From an archaeon (GTDB taxonomy: Archaea; Thermoproteota; Nitrososphaeria; Nitrososphaerales; CADDZS01): a stretch of 13,583 nt of DNA. The notes beneath the pieces are model-generated. The model ran no database searches. It saw only the letters and a program-made list of their open reading frames with translations, and was not told where the DNA came from. The stretch spans positions 1-13,583 of the forward strand of contig JAKAPU010000059.1 of NCBI GenBank assembly GCA_021806865.1. Direction: 5' to 3'. This document shows positions 1-6,060 of this stretch, one piece after another (the stretch's first letter is position 1; every line of letters starts with the position of its first letter). The translations under genes and the position numbers were made by a program.

Positions 1-243
1 GGATTTTCTAATCTACATGTTCTGAACCTCAGCTTCTATTCCACGTGCTTCAGCCGGAGCCTATCCTGTAATTATACGCGGGGCCTTTATGTAATTGTAG
101 AAGATCTGGACGGAAAGGACAAAACAGGTCACAGCTTCGCAAGATATTTCACAAGAATACTAGGATCGGTGGGTCTCTTGGCTACGCCTGACATAGCTCA
201 AGGTGATGTGGATGCTATGTTCAAGGACGTTATTCATGAATGA
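1..243 (+). pseudogene. Left-edge open frame resembling a decayed thymidylate-kinase-like P-loop protein
   Basis: Frame 1 is open for 80 codons from the window edge to a TGA at 241-243. It has no ATG, GTG or TTG before the GTG and ATG codons near its end. Codons 29-45 (nt 85-135) read LYVIVEDLDGKDKTGHS, which lines up with the start of thymidylate kinases, where a hydrophobic strand leads into an EGxDGxGKTT P-loop. Here two glycines of the loop are replaced by Asp and the last Thr by Gly, so nucleotide binding is doubtful. The tail is far too short for a full kinase of about 200 residues. Either the gene runs in from outside the window and the resemblance is chance, or this is a remnant. The family call rests on eye alignment only. 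Confidence 0.25.
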
Positions 244-388
244 CTTGTTGGAAATTCATTTCTGAAACGGCACGTCTTGACATCCGATGTTGCTACTTTC
301 CGGATGATTTTTGAGAAATCCTAGAACTCTGGTATCAAACCTGTGAAGTCATGACTAACTCGAAGTTTGCCGATTAGTCAGCCAAAAG

Positions 389-586
389 ATGATGATCGTT
401 ACAAATTTGCAACTTATCCTTGACATTAAATGTTCGAGATATACCTTATACCTAACATCTTCGGGGGAAAAGATCCAAGCGTTTCCGATCGATGAAACCT
501 ATGATTTGATTTTTGGGCCGGCGAATCGATCATTTTTTGCTATATCGCAAGTTGCAAGTCTACTAGACAGAGACTCTCACCAGTGA
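389..586 (+). CDS. Possible small hypothetical protein (65 aa)
   Basis: This open frame has tandem ATG codons at 389 and 392 and a TGA at 584-586. The product would be hydrophobic at its N-terminus (MMIVTNLQLILDI), with no membrane segment long enough to be convincing and no known motif. It has no ribosome binding site that I would trust, and the in-frame stop at 356-358 rules out a longer form. It may be a chance frame or a remnant of a lost gene in a decayed stretch. I do not recognise it and assign no function. Confidence 0.2.
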   Translation: MMIVTNLQLILDIKCSRYTLYLTSSGEKIQAFPIDETYDLIFGPANRSFFAISQVASLLDRDSHQ

Positions 587-632
587 CTATTATAAAATTT
601 TCAACATTTTGGGCCATTTTTAGCAAGTCATG

Positions 633-640
633 CTTATATA
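633..640 (+). promoter_or_regulatory. TATA box for the oxidoreductase operon
   Basis: The string CTTATATA matches the archaeal box A consensus. Its centre lies about 25-26 nt before the ATG at 662, which is the usual distance to an archaeal transcription start. The mRNA would therefore begin at or next to that ATG, or carry a leader of about 50 nt if translation starts at 713. A second, weaker TATA-like string lies at 591-598. Confidence 0.6.
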
Positions 641-661
641 CGAATAATTAGCGCCAAAGAA

Positions 662-2491
662 ATGCAAAGAAGACTTTGGGCAAGCTTGGTCTCTTTGCAG
701 GGTCTGAATTCAATGACAACCGAGCTCAAACAGGCGATAAAGTCCGAACCAATTCTTAGAGACGATATTGTGCTCATGATAGGCGGTCAGGGCGGAGACG
801 GAACGCTCACCGTAGTGAATCTTTTGGGTCGCGTTTTCCGCGACATTGGTCTGAACATTTACGACGCAAGAAATGTGCTCTCGAGGATAAGAGGAGGCCA
901 TGCCGATGGTGTAATTAGGGCGTGCGCAAGGGAGATCTTCTCCATCGGAGATCAAGTCGATGTCTTGGTAGCTTTCGACGAGGAAGCTGTTCAAGCTGGT
1001 CTCCAGGAACTATCCAAGAATGCTATAGTCATCTTTGACAGCTCGAAAGGCGAGCTCCCTGAATCCTACAAGAACTTGGGCTTGAGAATATACTCTGCTC
1101 CCCTGGGGAATATGGCCGCATCTGCGCTCAGGCGTAACATCTTCAAGAACACGATTGCATTTGCACTCCTAGGACGCCTCTTGAGCGTCGAGGATGAGAC
1201 CATGGTAAACGTCCTGAAAAGCCGCTACGAAAGGCGTGGAAGAGAGGCACTAGAATCAAACCTGAAGGCCCTCCAGATTGGGCTGGATTATGCTTCAAAG
1301 AACATCGCTTCTGCACCGTACAAACTCGTTCGTGGATCAAGTTCGGGAAAGATCCTTGCGACCGGAAATGAAGCTGCTGCCTACGGCTTCCTAGTAGGTG
1401 GTGGACGTTTCTTCGTTGGTTATCCAATAACTCCTGCGACCGACATTATGGAATGGCTCGCCCCTCGCCTGCCAAAGTTCGGCGGAGTTGTCAAGCAAGC
1501 AGAGGATGAACTCGCCGTGATTAACATGGGAATCGGGGCAGCTTACGCTGGTGCGCGAGTCATGGTTGCAACTTCCGGGCCTGGTCAGTCCCTCATGACA
1601 GAGGGAGTAGGCCATGCTGGAGAGGCCGAAGTACCCATAGTTGTTGTCGAGTGCCAGAGAGTCGGCCCCAGCACCGGTGAGCCGACAAAAAATGAGCAAT
1701 CAGATCTCAATCACATTGTTTATGGTTCACACGGAGAGTTTCCCAGAATTGTTCTTGCGCCAGGAACTCCAACCGAGAGTTTCGATCTCACTGTTCAGGC
1801 GCTAAATCTAGCAGAGAAGTACCAGCTTCCAGTGTTCCTTTTGCTCGACCAGGCACTCTGTCAAAACAGCGCGAGCATAGAACCGTTCAATCTCTCTGCA
1901 GTCAGAGTGGACCGTGGGAAACTGGCAACGGAGGAGCAGCTTGCCAAACTCGAAGTCTACAAGCGCTACCAGTTCACAGAGGACGACGTGTCGCTTCGAT
2001 CCATTCCCTCGCAGGCTAACGGGCTATCTCAGGTCACAGGAAACGAACACAACGAGTTTGGACTGGTCTCAATTGACAAGACAAACAGACTGAAGATGAT
2101 GCACAAGCGCATGAACAAGCTGCAGCACGCAAAGAAGGATCTTCCGCGAGGCGTCAATCTAGGTTCAAAGAATGCGAAAATTGGAATAATTGGATTTGGA
2201 TCGACCTACGGCCCGATTGTCGAGAGTATGCAGCAACTGGCTGAGAAATCAGTCAATGTCCGATTCCATCAGGTCAGGACGATATATCCTCTACTTGAAG
2301 ATGACCTGAACGAATTTCTAGAGCCGTTGGAAACCGTTTTCGTGATAGAAAACAACTATCAGGGCCAGCTGGCTACTTTGATACGCAGTACCGTTAAGAA
2401 CGCTAGCAAAGTTCACAGCATTACGAAATACGACGGCACTTCGTTCAGACCAAAGGAGATCGCTAATGCGATCTTGTCGCTTTCTTCTTGA
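662..2491 (+). CDS. korA: 2-oxoacid:ferredoxin oxidoreductase, fused gamma-alpha subunit
   Basis: With the beta subunit encoded next, this enzyme oxidises a 2-oxoacid (2-oxoglutarate, pyruvate or a branched-chain acid) with CoA to an acyl-CoA, CO2 and reduced ferredoxin, or runs in reverse for carbon fixation. Residues 36-215 are the gamma domain, with the IGGQGGDG loop at 40-47 and RIRGGHADG at 75-83. Residues 230-405 are the alpha pyrimidine-binding domain, with YPITPATD at 254-261, SGPGQSLM at 305-312 and QRVGPSTGEPT at 332-342. Residues 505-605 form the C-terminal domain with GFGSTYGPI (511-519) and VIENNYQGQ (561-569). The fused order is that of archaeal two-subunit enzymes of the Sulfolobus type. 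An ATG at 713 (Met18, giving 592 aa) is a credible alternative start because the first 17 residues look non-conserved. The YPITPATD motif alone does not fix the substrate, so korA is a best-fit name. Confidence 0.93.
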   Translation: MQRRLWASLVSLQGLNSMTTELKQAIKSEPILRDDIVLMIGGQGGDGTLTVVNLLGRVFRDIGLNIYDARNVLSRIRGGHADGVIRACAREIFSIGDQVDVLVAFDEEAVQAGLQELSKNAIVIFDSSKGELPESYKNLGLRIYSAPLGNMAASALRRNIFKNTIAFALLGRLLSVEDETMVNVLKSRYERRGREALESNLKALQIGLDYASKNIASAPYKLVRGSSSGKILATGNEAAAYGFLVGGGRFFVGYPITPATDIMEWLAPRLPKFGGVVKQAEDELAVINMGIGAAYAGARVMVATSGPGQSLMTEGVGHAGEAEVPIVVVECQRVGPSTGEPTKNEQSDLNHIVYGSHGEFPRIVLAPGTPTESFDLTVQALNLAEKYQLPVFLLLDQALCQNSASIEPFNLSAVRVDRGKLATEEQLAKLEVYKRYQFTEDDVSLRSIPSQANGLSQVTGNEHNEFGLVSIDKTNRLKMMHKRMNKLQHAKKDLPRGVNLGSKNAKIGIIGFGSTYGPIVESMQQLAEKSVNVRFHQVRTIYPLLEDDLNEFLEPLETVFVIENNYQGQLATLIRSTVKNASKVHSITKYDGTSFRPKEIANAILSLSS

Positions 2492-2493
2492 AT

Positions 2494-2499
2494 GGTGAG
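2494..2499 (+). promoter_or_regulatory. Ribosome binding site of the beta subunit gene
   Basis: The hexamer GGTGAG begins 2 nt after the stop codon of the gamma-alpha gene and ends 5 nt before the ATG at 2505. It matches the archaeal anti-Shine-Dalgarno sequence well and supports both this start and translation from one shared mRNA. Confidence 0.75.
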
Positions 2500-2504
2500 A
2501 TAAA

Positions 2505-3362
2505 ATGACAAAGACAGCGCCAGCAACAACACCAGTGTGGTGTCCGGGTTGTGGAGACTTTGGAGTGCTTGCTTCTCTGAAGAAGGCTCTGCTAGAGCTT
2601 GAGATCAAGCCGAAAGATACTGTGGTTGTTGGAGGAATCGGATGCTCGGGCTCGATTCACAACAATCTGGAAACCTACGGAGTCCACTCTCTTCACGGTA
2701 GACTGCTGCCGACCGCGATTGGCGTGAAACTCGCCAATCCAAAGCTTACGGTCATAGCGTCGGGTGGTGACGGAGATGGCTACGCTATAGGAGCGGGTCA
2801 CTTCATACACGCCCTAAAGAAGAATCCCAGTATAGTATACATTGTCATGCAAAACGGAACATATGGCCTGACCAAGGGTCAGCCTTCGCCCACGGCAGTT
2901 CCGGGATATGAGGGAAATGTGGAACCGCCGTTTGATGCAATACTTACCGCACTTTCTATCCAGAACACAACTTTCATTGCTCGCGGCTTTTCTGGAGATC
3001 AGACGCAGCTCACCGAACTGATCAAGAAAGGCATCAAACACGCAAATGAACTCAAGGGGTTTGCTTTCATCGAAGTGCTCAGTCCCTGCGTTACGTACAA
3101 CGACACATACAAACAGTGGAGGGAGCAGGTATACGACATTGAATCGGAGCAAGGTTATGATCCGAAGAATAGGCTCCTTGCCTACACTCGTGTTTCCGAA
3201 CTAAATGCAAATGGAAGACTCGTGACTGGTCTGATCTATACAGGGATTTCAAAATCTCTGGAGCAAACGTCGCTCGAATCCAGCGATCCCCTTGCTCTTC
3301 AAGACATCACACCTAGCAAATACCTTCCACAATACGAAGAGCTTCTCAAAGACTTCAGGTAG
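2505..3362 (+). CDS. korB: 2-oxoacid:ferredoxin oxidoreductase, beta subunit
   Basis: This 285-residue subunit carries thiamine diphosphate and the single [4Fe-4S] cluster that passes electrons to ferredoxin. The four expected cluster cysteines are present: C13 and C16 in WCPGCGD, C47 in GIGCSG and C195 in LSPCVTYND. The thiamine diphosphate/Mg2+ motif is GDGDGYAIGAGH at 88-99, continuing to the conserved Asn117 and the YGLTKGQ turn at 120-126. Length and motif spacing match the two-subunit archaeal enzymes, so there is no ferredoxin-like delta subunit and none is encoded nearby. The gene begins 13 nt after the gamma-alpha stop behind a strong GGTGAG site, so the two subunits should be made together. 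The 2-oxoglutarate versus pyruvate preference cannot be read safely from the sequence. Confidence 0.94.
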   Translation: MTKTAPATTPVWCPGCGDFGVLASLKKALLELEIKPKDTVVVGGIGCSGSIHNNLETYGVHSLHGRLLPTAIGVKLANPKLTVIASGGDGDGYAIGAGHFIHALKKNPSIVYIVMQNGTYGLTKGQPSPTAVPGYEGNVEPPFDAILTALSIQNTTFIARGFSGDQTQLTELIKKGIKHANELKGFAFIEVLSPCVTYNDTYKQWREQVYDIESEQGYDPKNRLLAYTRVSELNANGRLVTGLIYTGISKSLEQTSLESSDPLALQDITPSKYLPQYEELLKDFR

Positions 3363-3365
3363 AGT

Positions 3366-3372
3366 CTTAAAT
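3366..3372 (+). promoter_or_regulatory. Weak TATA-like element before the ApbC/Mrp ATPase gene
   Basis: The 46-nt gap after the beta subunit contains CTTAAAT, a partial match to box A. It lies about 40 nt before the TTG start, so transcription could start near 3394 with a short leader. The gene could equally be read from the operon promoter. Confidence 0.25.
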
Positions 3373-3394
3373 CACCGCTGATTCATCTGTTCAA

Positions 3395-3399
3395 GGAAG
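3395..3399 (+). promoter_or_regulatory. Ribosome binding site supporting the TTG start at 3409
   Basis: The string GGAAG ends 9 nt before TTG 3409. An in-frame TGA at 3379-3381 leaves no ATG or GTG upstream, so this site and TTG together define the start. Confidence 0.5.
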
Positions 3400-3408
3400 A
3401 GCCCTAGA

Positions 3409-4554
3409 TTGCCGTCAACCGATCAATTGCTTGGAAAGCTACGCGAGGTGATCGACCCAGAAATTGGCCTCAACATTGTCGATCTGGGTATGGTCAAGAA
3501 TGTTTCGGTTCACGGTGAAAAGGTTTCACTTGATATTGCCCTAACCGTCAAGGGCTGCCCCCTGTCAGCGACGATCGAGAGGGATGCAACGCGAGTGCTC
3601 ACCGAGGTTCCCGGAGTCTCATCAGTGTCGATCAAGATGGGAACAATGTCAAAGGAGGAGATGAACGCACTCGGTGCTAAATTGCAGGAGATGCGCTCGC
3701 AGCAAAAATCCGTCGGGAAGGCACCGGGGCTGAGCGCTGGCATTGATCGGTTGGAGAAGAAAGGAATTCAAAACATCATTGCAGTGATGTCGGGAAAAGG
3801 TGGCGTGGGCAAGTCCTATGTCACAGCCATGCTCGCCGTTGAGCTGAGGAGACAGGGCTACGAGGTGGGCATTCTTGATGGAGACATTACTGGGCCAAGT
3901 ATCGCGAAGATTTTTGGACTCTCTGGCAAACCAATGGCGGACGAGAACGGAGTGATCCCGAAAGTGACCAGCTCTGGGATCAAGGTGATCTCGATGAACC
4001 TGCTGCTTGACACCCCTGACACGCCCGTAATCTGGAGGGGTCCAATAATCAATGGTGTTATTCGCCAGCTGTTCAATGATGTCAATTGGGGCGACCTGCA
4101 TTTCATGCTGGTGGACCTTCCACCAGGAACCGGGGATGCCCCTCTCACGGTATTTCAATCACTGCCAGTAGATGCTATCGTCGTCGTGACAACGCCACAG
4201 GATCTTGCCATGCTGATTGTCCGCAAGGCCATAAACATGGCCAGACAGATGAACGTCCCGATTGCCGGAATTGTTGAGAACATGAGCTACATGAAGTGCC
4301 CTCACTGCTCGGAGAAGATTCAGATGTTCCAGGACTCAAAGATCGACGAAAAGGCAGAGTCACTGAAGGTAAACTTTCTGGGCAAGCTTCCTTTTGATCC
4401 TGAAGTAAACCGGCTTGCAGACGCGGGCTTGATTGAGAGCTACTCCTCAGAGGAGACAAGCGAAATTGCCAGACAAGTTCGGCTCGAGGTCGACCGTTTG
4501 ACGGGCCTGAAACCAGCTCCGATTGCCTGGAAGATGGCACAGCCCACTAGCTGA
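3409..4554 (+). CDS. apbC: Fe-S cluster carrier P-loop ATPase, DUF59-ApbC/Mrp/NBP35 fusion
   Basis: This 381-residue soluble protein belongs to the Mrp/NBP35 family, which binds Fe-S clusters at a dimer interface and delivers them to target apoproteins using ATP. Residues 1-78 are a DUF59 (MIP18-like) domain with the conserved GCP at 49-51. A charged linker leads to the ATPase domain. It has the deviant Walker A SGKGGVGKS at 128-136, DGD at 157-159 in the strand after it, the switch region VDLPPGTGD at 235-243, and the bridging-cluster motif CPHC at 297-300. The domain order is the usual one for bacterial and archaeal Mrp. The start is TTG and is the only available start. It follows the oxidoreductase genes by 46 nt; supplying the beta-subunit [4Fe-4S] cluster is an obvious but unproved role. 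Its last 8 bases overlap the convergent winged-helix gene. Confidence 0.93.
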   Translation: MPSTDQLLGKLREVIDPEIGLNIVDLGMVKNVSVHGEKVSLDIALTVKGCPLSATIERDATRVLTEVPGVSSVSIKMGTMSKEEMNALGAKLQEMRSQQKSVGKAPGLSAGIDRLEKKGIQNIIAVMSGKGGVGKSYVTAMLAVELRRQGYEVGILDGDITGPSIAKIFGLSGKPMADENGVIPKVTSSGIKVISMNLLLDTPDTPVIWRGPIINGVIRQLFNDVNWGDLHFMLVDLPPGTGDAPLTVFQSLPVDAIVVVTTPQDLAMLIVRKAINMARQMNVPIAGIVENMSYMKCPHCSEKIQMFQDSKIDEKAESLKVNFLGKLPFDPEVNRLADAGLIESYSSEETSEIARQVRLEVDRLTGLKPAPIAWKMAQPTS

Positions 4555-4765
4555 TCATTGAAAGCGCGCGAATCAAGCCTGCCTCGGTTAGGTAGATCTT
4601 TTCTCCAAACCTCTTGACATAGCCCTTTTCTTCAAAGGTTGCAATCTCAGCTGCAATATCAACGCCTCTCAGTCGCTCTGATTTCGAAATCAATTCGATG
4701 CTGGCGGCCCTCTCAACGTTCAAGGCTCCCAGGTTTGAGAGCATTGCAAGTATCTCTTCACTCAA
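4547..4765 (-). CDS. Small winged-helix-like protein (72 aa)
   Basis: The product is a compact helical domain. Residues 36-54 are consistent with a recognition-helix and wing entry (DIAAEIATFEEKGYVKRFG), followed by a short strand IYLTEAG at 57-63 and a closing helix. The pattern is that of the wing of MarR/ArsR/PadR-type winged helices, seen in many small archaeal regulators. It has no effector domain, so it could bind DNA or act in protein contacts. The start is TTG at 4763-4765, only 6 nt after the glycosyltransferase stop, with GTGAG overlapping that stop as a possible ribosome binding site. It is therefore probably co-translated with the sugar genes. Its end overlaps the end of the ApbC/Mrp gene on the other strand. 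The family call is by pattern only. Confidence 0.65.
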   Translation of the reverse strand: MSEEILAMLSNLGALNVERAASIELISKSERLRGVDIAAEIATFEEKGYVKRFGEKIYLTEAGLIRALSMIS

Positions 4766-4771
4766 ACAAGC

Positions 4772-5983
4772 TCACTTCTTTTGACCCAGAGCTTTCTGAT
4801 AAGCTTGTAGAGTCAACTTTGCTATCGCATCCCATGAGAATCTTGTAGCAATATCCTTCTTTGCGTTTTCAATCAATCTTGCAGTGTTAGTCGGATCTGA
4901 CAGTATTCTAGAAACAGCCCACGCAATAGAAGAGCTGTCGCGGGGGTATGTAAGAAGCCCGTTTTCCTCGTGACGGATGATTTCCGCGAGCCCGTCGATA
5001 TTACTAGCAATCACTGGCACGCCCGCCGCCATTCCTTCCAAAGCAACAACTCCAAAGGGCTCGTATACCGAGGGAATGACCATGACATCGGAACAGAGCA
5101 GCAAGTCGGTCAGTTCAGAGTCTTGAAGGAATCCGAGAAACCTGGTTCTCCAGCTTTCGCCGGTGGATGAAGCAATTTTCTCTAGCTCAGGACGCATATA
5201 CCCGTCGCCCACCACCAGCAATTTTACGTTATGGTATTTTGATATGTATGGCAGTGCCCTAATCAGATACTCGCATCCTTTCTGGCTCGTCAACCTGCCA
5301 ACGAAAACGATCAACTTTTCGTGTCTTTTCACTCCGTGTAGTGCTCTGATTTCGTCGCGATTGGGGCTTCGATCAAATCGGCGGGGATCTATTCCTATCG
5401 GTATGACCCATATCTTCTCTTCGGGCACTTTGAATTGACTCTGCGCGTCAAACTTCATCGAACCGCTGCACACAATCACCACGGCCGATTCGTAGGTGGA
5501 CCACCATTCGAAGCTGTCGACCATCTGGTTTTCCGGAGTGTTTATTCCTCCGCTTCGCTTGAATTCCAAGGAATGCAGAGTGGTAACCATGGTGTCACCC
5601 AGAAAGGACTTGGTCTCTGTGCCCGAAGGAAGTGTCAACCAGTCATGAGTGTGAACAATATCAAATCTTCCGAATTCGCGGCTGAGTCGGCCGGCTCGCT
5701 TGGCAAAATAGTGGTTCATCATAAGGACCCAAGAATGAAAATTGGGAGCCGGAGATTCAACTTGCACTCGGTGGACAAAGACTCCTTCGTCGTTTGCTTC
5801 CATAGATGCGCCGGTCATTTCGGTTGTTATGACGTGGACTTCGACACCATGTCTGACCAGTGCCTTGGACAATCCTTCAACGACGCGCGAGATGCCGCCT
5901 ATGATTCTCGGGGGATATTCCCAGGTGAGCATCAGGACACGAAGTTTGTGAGCATTTTCTCCTGTCTGTACGTCAGAAGGCAA
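4772..5983 (-). CDS. GT4-family glycosyltransferase (glycogen-synthase-like)
   Basis: This 403-residue GT-B fold enzyme is predicted to transfer a sugar from a nucleotide-sugar donor with retention of configuration. The N-terminal domain opens with the strand LRVLMLTWEYPP (14-25) and the glycine turn IGGISRVVEGL (28-38), as in starch/glycogen-synthase-like GT4 proteins; HTHDW is at 111-115. The C-terminal domain holds VGRLTSQKG (228-236), the loop VVGDG (257-261) and the E-x7-E donor site EPFGVVALE (308-316). It has no signal peptide or membrane helix. The start is TTG; an in-frame TGA upstream leaves no ATG, and AGGAG lies 14 nt before it, which is rather far. It sits 77 nt after the 832-residue fusion gene and may use GDP-mannose, ADP/UDP-glucose or another sugar made by this cluster; donor and acceptor are not readable. 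Confidence 0.88.
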   Translation of the reverse strand: MPSDVQTGENAHKLRVLMLTWEYPPRIIGGISRVVEGLSKALVRHGVEVHVITTEMTGASMEANDEGVFVHRVQVESPAPNFHSWVLMMNHYFAKRAGRLSREFGRFDIVHTHDWLTLPSGTETKSFLGDTMVTTLHSLEFKRSGGINTPENQMVDSFEWWSTYESAVVIVCSGSMKFDAQSQFKVPEEKIWVIPIGIDPRRFDRSPNRDEIRALHGVKRHEKLIVFVGRLTSQKGCEYLIRALPYISKYHNVKLLVVGDGYMRPELEKIASSTGESWRTRFLGFLQDSELTDLLLCSDVMVIPSVYEPFGVVALEGMAAGVPVIASNIDGLAEIIRHEENGLLTYPRDSSSIAWAVSRILSDPTNTARLIENAKKDIATRFSWDAIAKLTLQAYQKALGQKK

Positions 5984-5997
5984 TAGTGTGTAATGGG

Positions 5998-6002
5998 CTC
6001 CT
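5998..6002 (-). promoter_or_regulatory. Probable ribosome binding site of the GT4 gene
   Basis: The minus strand reads AGGAG 14 nt before the TTG at 5983. The spacing is longer than ideal, but it is the best match in the gap. The same 77-nt gap has a loose TATA-like ATAAATTG near 6031-6038, so a separate promoter for the glycosyltransferase is possible but weak. Confidence 0.35.
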
Positions 6003-6060
6003 GCGCTTATCGAATTTTTGAAGTGTAATCAATTTATGGTGATTCTACGCGTTTGAACAA

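Larger units (their letters stand above)
244..661. other. 418-nt stretch without a secure gene
   Basis: This AT-richer stretch separates the left-edge open frame from the oxidoreductase genes. It contains one 65-codon open frame (389-586) with no recognisable family, a TATA-like string at 591-598, a T-rich run around 607-621 that could end a plus-strand transcript, and a better TATA box at 633-640. I see no tRNA, no inverted repeat of note and no repeat array on either strand. Confidence 0.5.

Noticed and set aside
244..388. Possible tRNA or small RNA gene in the left intergenic stretch
   Set aside because: No T-loop consensus (GTTCRAN) with matching stems was found on either strand.
3649..4158. 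A 169-codon minus-strand open frame across the ApbC/Mrp gene
   Set aside because: It lies antisense to the Walker A and DLPPG motifs of a clear ATPase gene, and its translation shows no domain.
5435..5986. A 183-codon plus-strand open frame opposite the GT4 gene
   Set aside because: The minus-strand frame has all GT4 motifs; the plus-strand translation is rich in Arg, His and Cys with no motif and is a shadow.
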